This document shows, piece after piece, positions 19,787 through 26,587 of a stretch of DNA of 64,000 bases. Every line of letters begins with the position of its first letter. Within the stretch, counting starts at the first letter, position 1. The notes under the pieces were generated by a model. It had not been told where the DNA came from. It ran no database searches and worked only from the letters and a program-made list of their open reading frames with translations. The stretch spans positions 20,647 through 84,646 of the forward strand of contig JAIDYR010000004.1 in assembly GCA_029057985.1 (NCBI GenBank), read 5' to 3'. A program made the translations under genes and the position numbers. The stretch is from Muribaculaceae bacterium (GTDB lineage Bacteria; Bacteroidota; Bacteroidia; Bacteroidales; Muribaculaceae).

Positions 19787-20292
19787 TAGTTGTCATGCTT
19801 ATTGATGGAAGAGTCCGGAGAGTCCGGATGGGTTGCTGTAGGTTTGAGTCGTTGGCGTTCGCCGTCGGTAATGCCGAGTCCGCCCCCGATCAATGTCCAA
19901 AGGCTCCCGGCCAATACGGCCCCGAACGCATCAGCGACCATATCCCAGAATTCGAAACCGCGTCCGACCGAAGGCTGCACACATTCAATCCCGATGCCTA
20001 CGAGCATCGCAATGAGTGTAAGCCCGGCTACGAGCGGGAGTCTCAGCGGACGCCATCCGCGACTTCTGAGGGTATCGAAAAAAAGACACAATGCCAAACT
20101 GAAAAACATCACTCCGTGGGCTACCTTATCGGCTCCCGGGAAGAGCGGTAGTTCCTCTTCGCCCAACGGTTGAGGCACCAAAGTCAACCATCCAATAACT
20201 CCTAAGCAGACAATCGTCAGAATCCACTTGGGACATCTACGGAAGGTCGCATGCAAGCGTTCAGCAAACGTAACTTTTTTCAATCCGTCCAT
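19786..20292 (-). CDS. VanZ-like membrane protein
   Basis: 168 residues with about four hydrophobic helices. The VanZ-family pattern is visible: DKVAHGVMFF, then GIECVQPSVGRGFEFWDMVADAFGA. The acidic GRGFEFWDMVAD loop is the conserved part. The family function in non-resistance settings is unknown; in enterococci VanZ gives low-level teicoplanin resistance, but nothing here suggests a van cluster. The stop overlaps the tamB start (TAATG), so it is the first gene of the tam operon. Confidence 0.88.
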   Translation of the reverse strand: MDGLKKVTFAERLHATFRRCPKWILTIVCLGVIGWLTLVPQPLGEEELPLFPGADKVAHGVMFFSLALCLFFDTLRSRGWRPLRLPLVAGLTLIAMLVGIGIECVQPSVGRGFEFWDMVADAFGAVLAGSLWTLIGGGLGITDGERQRLKPTATHPDSPDSSINKHDN

Positions 20293-20310
20293 AACTCAAT
20301 AATTAATCTT

Positions 20311-20344
20311 CAAAATTACAAAAGATTTTTCATTTATCCACAAA
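20311..20344 (-). promoter_or_regulatory. probable promoter of the vanZ-tamB-tamL operon
   Basis: The -7 box TAATTTTG (complement of 20311-20318) is good. The nearest TTTG (complement of 20341-20344) is 22 bases away, slightly longer than usual. It is placed 18 bases before the vanZ ATG. Confidence 0.5.
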
Positions 20345-20375
20345 AATTCACATTTATCGGCTATTTCCCAACAAA

Positions 20376-20408
20376 AAAAGACATCTCTCTACCGGAAGGA
20401 TGTCTTTT
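20376..20408. terminator. second terminator hairpin behind rpsO
   Basis: Stem aaaagacatc / gatgtctttt with a T-rich run on the minus strand, downstream of the first rpsO terminator. Confidence 0.75.
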
Positions 20409-20426
20409 ATATAAAGTGTGATAAGT

Positions 20427-20463
20427 AAAAGGGTGCTGACGAATCTCCGTCAGCACCCCTTTT
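20427..20463 (-). terminator. intrinsic terminator of rpsO
   Basis: An 11-bp stem gggtgctgacg / cgtcagcaccc, flanked by A on the left and T on the right. It lies 25 bases behind the rpsO stop on the minus strand. Confidence 0.9.
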
Positions 20464-20487
20464 TGGGTTGGACCGATATGCCGAAAA

Positions 20488-20763
20488 TTATTTGCGGATA
20501 CCGAGTTCTTTCTGGGCGATGATTGCGCGGTAACGGTTGATGTCCTTGCGGATCAGATAGTCAAGGAGGCTACGGCGCTGACCTACGAGTGCTTTAAGCG
20601 CGCGGGCAGTAGTGTAGTCCTTGTGGTTGCTCTTAAGATGCTCTGTGAGGTGCTTGATGCGGATGGAGAACAGAGCGATCTGGCTTTCGGGGCTTCCTGT
20701 GTCGTTAGCGCCCTTACCGTACTTTGCAAAGATTTCTTTCTTTTCTTCAGTTGAAAGATGCAT
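20488..20763 (-). CDS. rpsO: 30S ribosomal protein S15
   Basis: 91 residues, full length for the family (usually 88-90). Four-helix protein that binds the central domain of 16S rRNA. The conserved GSPESQIALFSIRIKHLTEHLK and RRSLLDYLIRKD segments are present. It has its own promoter, a leader of about 120 nt and two terminators, so it is monocistronic. S15 usually represses its own translation through a leader RNA. Confidence 0.98.
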   Translation of the reverse strand: MHLSTEEKKEIFAKYGKGANDTGSPESQIALFSIRIKHLTEHLKSNHKDYTTARALKALVGQRRSLLDYLIRKDINRYRAIIAQKELGIRK

Positions 20764-20882
20764 GGTAATTGAGAGATTTTATTGATTTATAAATAAATTT
20801 TTTTGTGCCTTTATCAAAAAGTCGGATTACTCCATCGTCACGCCGGCTCTCTCAGCCAACCGGACAAGGCTTTTCTTCAAAA
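20764..20882 (-). promoter_or_regulatory. structured 5' leader of rpsO (candidate S15 autoregulatory site)
   Basis: Between the predicted start of transcription and the ATG, the minus strand contains CCGGTT...AGCCGG. Around it GCCTT can pair with AAGGC nearer the start codon. S15 leaders with such folded elements are known in other phyla. That this one binds S15 is inference. Confidence 0.45.
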
Positions 20883-20888
20883 AGCACG

Positions 20889-20920
20889 CAAAGTTAATCA
20901 TTTTTTTTCATTCCCGCAAC
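20889..20920 (-). promoter_or_regulatory. promoter of rpsO
   Basis: GTTG (complement of 20917-20920), a 20-base spacer, then TAACTTTG (complement of 20889-20896). Confidence 0.7.
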
Positions 20921-21007
20921 TTTCTGACTCCCAAATCAAGACAGATCTAACTACAATCTAAATGAATCGAGTCATTTCTTTGATATATTTGGATTATCTT
21001 ACGATTC

Positions 21008-21196
21008 TTAGAGCCGGTTTACTAAAGAATGTTAACGAGAAAATGCACAGATTTTGAGGCAATTTCGATTTTTGAAGAAGGAGCGATGTGAGCATCGCGA
21101 CTGATGAAAAGAGCGAAAATGGCCAAAATATGGGCGTTTTATCGTTGATATTCTATCAAAATGATATTTTAACAGTTCTTAGTAAACAGGCTCTTA
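21008..21196. mobile_element. MITE-like element with imperfect terminal inverted repeats
   Basis: About 190 bases without coding capacity. The left end (gagccggtttactaaagaat, from 21011) matches the complement of the right end (attcttagtaaacaggctc type, ending 21193) with a few differences over about 27 bases. TTA flanks both ends and could be a target duplication. An inner hairpin gcgatg-tgag-catcgc is at 21083-21098. It has no transposase, so it would move in trans if it is a MITE. Only one copy is in the window. Confidence 0.5.
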
Positions 21197-21218
21197 ACTA
21201 TCTTTATGAACTTTAGTA

Positions 21219-21249
21219 ATTGAAGTTTCAATTATTTTCGCTACATTTG
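21219..21249 (+). promoter_or_regulatory. promoter of the pullulanase gene
   Basis: ATTG at 21219-21222, a 19-base spacer, then TACATTTG at 21242-21249. The ATG follows 32 bases later. It begins just outside the right end of the MITE-like element. Confidence 0.7.
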
Positions 21250-21281
21250 CATAAATATTACATCTAATATAACCCTCTTAC

Positions 21282-23315
21282 ATGAAGAAAAAATTTCTGA
21301 CTTCGGCTATGGCTATCGCTATGATTTCAGCCGCCGCTCTGGCTCCTGCAACTCTTTTTGCCCGATCCGCCTACGATCAGCAGTTTGCCGATTACCCCGT
21401 CTACTCAGGCGACGACCTCGAACTCTCAGTAAATGAGACAGGCACTCATTTCCGTCTCTGGAGTCCTAAGGCCCAGCAGGTAGTGGTGCAGATTTATGAC
21501 AATGGCAAAGGAGGAATCCCCATAGAAAACATCAAGATGGATTTCCATCCCGACAACGGCACCTGGACTGCCTCTTCCCCCGAAAAACTCTATGGTAAGT
21601 TTTATACTTTCAAAGTGCTCTACGACGGCAAATGGCTCGACGAGACCCCCGGAGTATGGGCTAAAGCCGTCGGAGTCAACGGCAAGCGCGCCGCCATCAT
21701 CGACTTCGCCAAGACCGACCCGGAAGGCTGGAGCGCCGACAAAGGCCCGGAAGTCAAAAATTTCTCCGACGTGATCGTCTATGAGATGCATCACCGCGAC
21801 TTCTCGCAGCATCCCTCTTCCGGAATCGCCAACAAAGGTAAATTCCTCGCCCTGACCGAACCCTTCACAACTTCTCCCGAAGGACTCGCCACAGGCATCG
21901 ACCATCTTAAGGAACTCGGCGTCACACACGTCCATATTCTCCCCTCCTACGACTACAATTCTGTCGACGAAACCAATCCCCAGCTGAATCAGTATAACTG
22001 GGGGTACGACCCGCAGAACTATAACGCTCCTGAAGGTTCTTACTCTACTAATGCCAACAATCCCGCTACCCGCGTCAACGAGATGAAACAGATGGTAAAG
22101 GCTCTCCATGACGCAGGAATCGGAGTGATAATGGACGTCGTCTATAACCACACAGCAGAAAACGACGGCTCAAATTTCGAACTCACCGCTCCGGGATATT
22201 ACCACCGACATTGGGACGATGGCCGATACTCAGACGCTTCCGGCTGCGGCAACGAGACAGCCTCCGACCTTCCCCAGATGCGCGACTATATCATCAATTC
22301 GGTAAAATACTGGGCTGATGAATATCACATCGATGGCTTCCGTTTCGACCTTATGGCTATTCATGACATAGAGACAATGAATGAAGTCGCTGCGGAATTG
22401 AAAAAGATCAATCCCTCAATCTTTGTCTATGGCGAAGGCTGGACCGCAGGCGATTCCCCGCTTCCGGTCGATCAACGCGCTCTGAAGGAGAATGTCAGCA
22501 AAATGACTGATATCGCTGTCTTCTCCGACGACATCCGCGACGCAATCAAAGGACACTATACAAATGCAGCCGACCGCGGTTTCGCCACAGGTAAACCCGG
22601 CGTCGAGGAGACCGTAAAGATCGGCATCGTCGCCGCAACCGATCATCCACAGGTCGATTATAAGAAGGGTGCAAATTCCAAATTCCCCTATGCCAAGAGC
22701 CCGGAAATGATCGTAAATTATATCTCCTGCCACGATGATATGTGTCTGACCGATAAATTGCGCAAGTCTATGCCGGAAGAAAGCGACTCCATACGCCAGG
22801 CAGCCGCCAAACTCGCGCAGACTATTATCTTCACTTCTCAGGGCACTCCTTTCATGTTTGCCGGTGAAGAAATCTTCCGCGATAAAAAGGGGGTCCACAA
22901 CTCTTATCAGAGTCCGGATTCTATCAACGCTATCGACTGGAGTCTGAAAGCTAAAAATCATGACCTATTCGAATATTATCAGGGTCTTATCGCCTTGCGC
23001 AAGGCTCATCCTGCTTTCCGCATGACCAATGCAAAAGATATAGCCAAGAATCTCGTATTCGACAAGATTGACTCCAAGAAGAATCCTAACCTCATCTCTT
23101 ATTCTCTTAAGAACCACGCCAACGGTGACGCCTGGAAGGAGATAAAGGTCGTTTTCAACGGCGCTGATAAAGCTCAGGACGTGACTATTCCTAAAGGCAA
23201 CTGGAAGATTGTGGCTATCGACGGCAAGATTTCTCCGGACGCCGACCTCGGCGCAACCTTGGGTGGAAAGACTACGATTGCCCCCTATTCAGCACTTATA
23301 CTCGCTCAGGAATAA
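21282..23315 (+). CDS. pulA: secreted type I pullulanase (GH13)
   Basis: Hydrolyses alpha-1,6 branches of pullulan, starch or glycogen. 677 residues. A signal peptide covers residues 1-27. A CBM48-like N-terminal domain (FRLWSPKAQQVVVQIY) is followed by the GH13 barrel. The type I pullulanase signature YNWGYDPQNYNAPEGSYS is at residues 238-255. Region II is DVVYNH (285-290). The nucleophile is Asp356 in GFRFD, the acid/base is Glu385 in GEGW, and His484-Asp485 form the HD motif. It is monocistronic, with no susC/susD pair alongside. The lack of a lipobox suggests a periplasmic or exported enzyme. Confidence 0.93.
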   Translation: MKKKFLTSAMAIAMISAAALAPATLFARSAYDQQFADYPVYSGDDLELSVNETGTHFRLWSPKAQQVVVQIYDNGKGGIPIENIKMDFHPDNGTWTASSPEKLYGKFYTFKVLYDGKWLDETPGVWAKAVGVNGKRAAIIDFAKTDPEGWSADKGPEVKNFSDVIVYEMHHRDFSQHPSSGIANKGKFLALTEPFTTSPEGLATGIDHLKELGVTHVHILPSYDYNSVDETNPQLNQYNWGYDPQNYNAPEGSYSTNANNPATRVNEMKQMVKALHDAGIGVIMDVVYNHTAENDGSNFELTAPGYYHRHWDDGRYSDASGCGNETASDLPQMRDYIINSVKYWADEYHIDGFRFDLMAIHDIETMNEVAAELKKINPSIFVYGEGWTAGDSPLPVDQRALKENVSKMTDIAVFSDDIRDAIKGHYTNAADRGFATGKPGVEETVKIGIVAATDHPQVDYKKGANSKFPYAKSPEMIVNYISCHDDMCLTDKLRKSMPEESDSIRQAAAKLAQTIIFTSQGTPFMFAGEEIFRDKKGVHNSYQSPDSINAIDWSLKAKNHDLFEYYQGLIALRKAHPAFRMTNAKDIAKNLVFDKIDSKKNPNLISYSLKNHANGDAWKEIKVVFNGADKAQDVTIPKGNWKIVAIDGKISPDADLGATLGGKTTIAPYSALILAQE

Positions 23316-23320
23316 TATAA

Positions 23321-23365
23321 ATTTCGCTTGCGAAAATTTAATCTATCGACTTTCGCAAGCGAAAT
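23321..23365 (+). terminator. intrinsic terminator of pulA
   Basis: A 15-bp perfect stem atttcgcttgcgaaa / tttcgcaagcgaaat with a 15-base loop, then an A-rich stretch. The lack of a clear T run makes it less certain than the next hairpin. Confidence 0.65.
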
Positions 23366-23374
23366 CAAAAAATA

Positions 23375-23422
23375 AAAACGCCATCCCGAAGAAATAAAAT
23401 ATTTCAGACGGGATGGCGTTTT
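23375..23422. terminator. bidirectional terminator between pulA and tRNA-Arg
   Basis: A 14-bp stem aaaacgccatcccg / cgggatggcgtttt with T runs on both strands. It serves the minus-strand tRNA transcript and pulA from the other side. Confidence 0.85.
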
Positions 23423-23432
23423 ATCTTAAAAG

Positions 23433-23504
23433 TACACCCATGGGGAGTCGAACCCCAATCGATGGAACCGGAATCCATTATTCTATCCATTGAACTATGG
23501 GTGC
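23433..23504 (-). tRNA. tRNA-Arg (anticodon CCG)
   Basis: A full 72-nt cloverleaf reads on the minus strand. The acceptor pairs GCACCCA with TGGGTGT (first pair G-U) and A follows as discriminator. The anticodon arm is ATGGA-TTCCGGT-TCCAT, giving anticodon CCG for codon CGG. The T arm is TGGGG-TTCGACT-CCCCA. The 3' CCA is not encoded. Confidence 0.95.
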
Positions 23505-23522
23505 ATCATGGGATTCACTTTG

Positions 23523-23554
23523 CAAAGTTAGCAATTTAATTCCTATCCCGCAAA
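23523..23554 (-). promoter_or_regulatory. promoter of tRNA-Arg
   Basis: TTTG (complement of 23551-23554), a 20-base spacer, then TAACTTTG (complement of 23523-23530), just upstream of the mature tRNA 5' end. Confidence 0.78.
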
Positions 23555-23569
23555 ATTAATCTGAAAAAA

Positions 23570-24241
23570 ATGAAGGATATCCGTCTGGAGAAGGGTTGGA
23601 AAAGGGCACTGGCGGATGAGTTTCAGAAAGATTATTTCGTTCGGCTTGCGGATTTCGTGAGACGCGAATATGCCGCCTTTCCGGGCCGTGTCTTTCCTCC
23701 GGCTGCCAAAATCTTTGCCGCTTTCGATGCCTCCCCGTTTGAAGACACCAAAGTCGTCATTCTCGGCCAGGATCCTTACCACGGCCCCGGTCAGGCCAAC
23801 GGGCTTGCGTTTTCCGTAGCTCCGGGAATCCCGTTCCCGCCCTCGCTAAGAAATATCTTTACTGAGGTGGCTTCCGACGTGGCCGCTCCCTATCCCCATG
23901 ATGGTGATCTGACACGATGGGCCAGGCAGGGAGTTCTGCTCCTCAACTCTACCCTTACAGTCCGATCCGGCCAACCTAAATCTCACGCCGCAAAAGGATG
24001 GGAGACTTTTACTTCAGCAGCTATCAGCCGGCTTAGCCGGGAGCGTGAGGGACTGGTCTTCATGCTCTGGGGATCCGACGCCATATCCAAAAAGGATCTG
24101 ATCGACTCATCAAAACATCTGATTCTGACCGCTCCTCATCCATCCCCTCTATCTGCTCATCGCGGATTCTTCGGACGCCATCATTTCTCGCAGGCCAACG
24201 CATGGCTCGAATCCCGCGGCCAAACCGCTATCACATGGTAA
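23570..24241 (+). CDS. ung: uracil-DNA glycosylase, family 1
   Basis: Removes uracil from DNA as the first step of base excision repair. 223 residues, full length. The water-activating motif GQDPYHG is at residues 66-72 (Asp68). The Ung leucine-loop motif HPSPLSAHRGF starts at His190. LLLNSTLTVRSGQPKSHA is also family-typical. It stands divergent from the tRNA-Arg gene and 56 bases ahead of the type IX plug gene. Confidence 0.97.
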   Translation: MKDIRLEKGWKRALADEFQKDYFVRLADFVRREYAAFPGRVFPPAAKIFAAFDASPFEDTKVVILGQDPYHGPGQANGLAFSVAPGIPFPPSLRNIFTEVASDVAAPYPHDGDLTRWARQGVLLLNSTLTVRSGQPKSHAAKGWETFTSAAISRLSREREGLVFMLWGSDAISKKDLIDSSKHLILTAPHPSPLSAHRGFFGRHHFSQANAWLESRGQTAITW

Positions 24242-24297
24242 ATGGAAAGCCATATCTAAACCCTGCCGACTAAACCCTACCCAACATTCCCTTGAAA

Positions 24298-25563
24298 ATG
24301 AGAGTTCTTCTGCTGTCAGCATCCTTGATTATCGCGTCATTCCTCTCAGCCTCAGCCCTTAATACTGAGTCGATGACCTTTGATCCAAAGTTTCGAACAG
24401 TGACGCTGACCATTAACGATAATATTATGCATGATCCGGTGATTCGCCTTGATGATCCGGGAGCCGGACTTATACTATCCTTCGACGAATTGACAGAAGA
24501 TCGCTCTTACCTCCGCGCCCGGCTCATTCATTGCAATGCTGATTGGCAACCTTCGCAACTCTCCGAACCGGAATACGTAGAAGGTTTCAATCAGTCGGAT
24601 ATAGAGGATTTCGGATACTCTTCCAATACTTTTGTCCACTACGTAAATTATAAATTTTCTTTACCTCAGGATGGTCTGCGACCTCTTGTCTCGGGCAATT
24701 ACCTTCTGCAGGTCTATGACTCCGACGATCCCGACCGTACCCTTCTGCAGACACGTTTCCGCGTAGTGGAGAATGGTGCCGCAATAGCCGGAAGTGCCGA
24801 CGGACGTACGGACCGCAGCTTCAATGCAGATCTTCAGCAGCTGTCGTTGGCTCTGACTCCTGTCGGCACAACATCCTCTTATAATCCCTATTCCGATCTT
24901 TTCGTAGAGATTCTGCAAAACTCGCGCCCCGAAACCTCGCGTATACTGCGCGCGCCATCCCGGATGCAAGGATCATCCATAATTTATGATCATCAGCCGG
25001 GCCTTATCTTCCCGGGAGTCAATGAATACCGACGATTCGAGACCGTCCGCAACAATTATCCCGGAATGGGAGTTGAAAAGACTGAATTTGTCGAGCCTAT
25101 GTATCACGCTGTCCTTAAAAAAGATGCCCCAAGGGCGGATGGTCAATATACCTTCGACAGCACACAACGCGGACGATACAAGATAGATGAGTATAATTCC
25201 ACTGACCCCGACCTGGGCGCAGATTACATAATGACTCATTTCTTACTTGAAATGGATGAGATTCCCGACGCTGATGTATATGTCGAGGGCGACCTCTTTC
25301 AGAGAAGATACTCCGACATTAACCGGATGAGATATCTGCCTGAAGGAGGAATGTATATCCTCTCGACTCCCCTTAAGCAAGGGTCATATAACTATCAATA
25401 TGTAGTAAAACCTCGCTCCGCGAATTCACCTGCCAATCCTTCGCGCATTGAAGGGAACCACTTTGAGACTCTAAACGAATATAATGTCTATGCCTGGCTC
25501 CGTACTCCAGGCTCACGAGCCGACCGCCTCATCGGCACCACAACAATAATTGCCCATCCATAA
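24298..25563 (+). CDS. DUF5103 protein, type IX secretion plug protein
   Basis: 421 residues from the ATG at 24298; the TTG two codons earlier is not needed. A signal peptide covers residues 1-20. The DUF5103 pattern is clear: YLRARLIHCNADWQPS, VEGFNQSDIEDFGYSSNT, then HYVNYKFSLP and SGNYLLQVYD. DUF5103 is the Plug protein that closes the SprA (Sov) translocon of type IX secretion from the periplasmic side when no substrate is engaged. Its presence fits the sorting-type tails on secreted proteins in this window. The other type IX genes are not in the window. Confidence 0.85.
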   Translation: MRVLLLSASLIIASFLSASALNTESMTFDPKFRTVTLTINDNIMHDPVIRLDDPGAGLILSFDELTEDRSYLRARLIHCNADWQPSQLSEPEYVEGFNQSDIEDFGYSSNTFVHYVNYKFSLPQDGLRPLVSGNYLLQVYDSDDPDRTLLQTRFRVVENGAAIAGSADGRTDRSFNADLQQLSLALTPVGTTSSYNPYSDLFVEILQNSRPETSRILRAPSRMQGSSIIYDHQPGLIFPGVNEYRRFETVRNNYPGMGVEKTEFVEPMYHAVLKKDAPRADGQYTFDSTQRGRYKIDEYNSTDPDLGADYIMTHFLLEMDEIPDADVYVEGDLFQRRYSDINRMRYLPEGGMYILSTPLKQGSYNYQYVVKPRSANSPANPSRIEGNHFETLNEYNVYAWLRTPGSRADRLIGTTTIIAHP

Positions 25564-25589
25564 CCCTACTCTTACAATACTTTGCCCCT

Positions 25590-26177
25590 ATGCTTCAGAT
25601 AAAAGATAATACTCTGGTATCCCTCGATCTTGTGGAACGCTTCTTTCACTGCAACCTCGACGATTGCCTCGGCGAATGTTGCATCGAAGGCGACGCAGGC
25701 GCTCCGCTTCTTCCGGAAGAGGCCGAACGCCTCACCCAACTCCTGCCGCGTATTCTCCCCTATCTCTCGGAAAAGGCTCAGAAAGTAGCTGAAGAAGAAG
25801 GAGTCAGTTATATCGACTGCGACGGCGATCTGGTTACTCAACTCGTCGATGGAGCCAACTGCATTTTCACTACTTTCGCCCCCGACGGGAAATGTCTCTG
25901 CGCTTTGGAGAAAGCGCGCCGCGAAGGAGAAAAAGATTTCTTCAAACCTATAAGCTGCGCCCTATATCCGGTCAGACTTAAGGAATATGACACATTCACG
26001 GCAGTCAATTTCCATCGATGGAAAATATGTAAGGGAGCCGAAGTAATGGGACGCGCTAAAGGGATACGAGCTTTTGAATTCCTTGAAGCTCCCCTGATCC
26101 GGAGATTCGGCAAGGAATGGTATGACGAATTAGCGACAACTGCCCGGGAATATCTACGCCAAAATCCCGGAAAATAA
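25590..26177 (+). CDS. DUF3109 family cysteine-rich protein
   Basis: 195 residues, without a signal peptide. The conserved cysteines occur in the family order: CNLDDCLGECC near residues 21-31, then CIFTTFAPDGKCLC, CALYPVR and WKICKG. The pattern recalls YkgJ-type metal or Fe-S binding proteins, but the function is unknown. It starts 26 bases after the plug gene, so co-transcription is likely. Confidence 0.88.
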   Translation: MLQIKDNTLVSLDLVERFFHCNLDDCLGECCIEGDAGAPLLPEEAERLTQLLPRILPYLSEKAQKVAEEEGVSYIDCDGDLVTQLVDGANCIFTTFAPDGKCLCALEKARREGEKDFFKPISCALYPVRLKEYDTFTAVNFHRWKICKGAEVMGRAKGIRAFEFLEAPLIRRFGKEWYDELATTAREYLRQNPGK

Positions 26178-26216
26178 AAAAATTTAACCCTTTTAACATA
26201 TTTTAACACAAAAGAG

Positions 26217-26247
26217 TTTCTTACTCCGAAGTTTTGATGTACCTTTG
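26217..26247 (+). promoter_or_regulatory. promoter upstream of the cls leader
   Basis: TTTC at 26217-26220, a 19-base spacer, then TACCTTTG at 26240-26247. The start of transcription is expected near 26254, over 330 bases ahead of cls. Confidence 0.7.
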
Positions 26248-26253
26248 TGCAGG

Positions 26254-26341
26254 TAAAAAAAGTCTATGAACCTAGCATGTAAGAATTTATTTAGTTAAGC
26301 CTTGAGTATGAGATGATTGGGAAATTATCTCATATTTTTTT
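26254..26341 (+). ncRNA. candidate small RNA or attenuator with 10-codon leader ORF
   Basis: A promoter is followed by a short ATG ORF at 26266-26298 encoding MNLACKNLFS. Nine bases later comes a hairpin (tatgagat 26307-26314 / atctcata 26327-26334) ending in seven T. The layout fits either an 88-nt small RNA or a leader-peptide attenuator for cls. No known RNA family was recognised. Confidence 0.5.
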
Positions 26342-26387
26342 ACCCTATAACCGCGTAGTTATCAACCACGTCGTTATAACCATACAA

Positions 26388-26573
26388 CCGAATTAACTGA
26401 CAGTTAATCCGTCAGCCGCAAAGGCGCTTGCGCCGAAATCATCATATATCCGAATTAACTCATAGTTAATCCGTCAGCCGCAAAGGCGCTTGCGCCGAAA
26501 TAACCATATATCCGAATTAACTCATAGTTAATCCGTCAGCCGCAAAGGCGCTTGCGCCGAAATCATCATATAA
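26388..26573 (+). repeat. three 62-bp tandem repeats with hairpins
   Basis: Units start at 26388, 26450 and 26512 and are nearly identical. Each holds ATTAACT-nnn-AGTTAAT (loop gac in unit 1, cat in units 2 and 3) and GGCGC-TT-GCGCC. The array ends 14 bases before the cls ATG, so it would be part of the cls mRNA leader. There are no variable spacers. Confidence 0.92.
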
Positions 26574-26587
26574 CCAAGAAGTTTAAA

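Noticed and set aside
19786..20292. glycopeptide resistance determinant
   Set aside because: VanZ-like proteins are widespread; there are no vanHAX-type genes, and the gene is the head of the tam operon.
26388..26573. possible CRISPR array
   Set aside because: The units are directly adjacent 62-bp tandem copies without unique spacers, and there are no cas genes.
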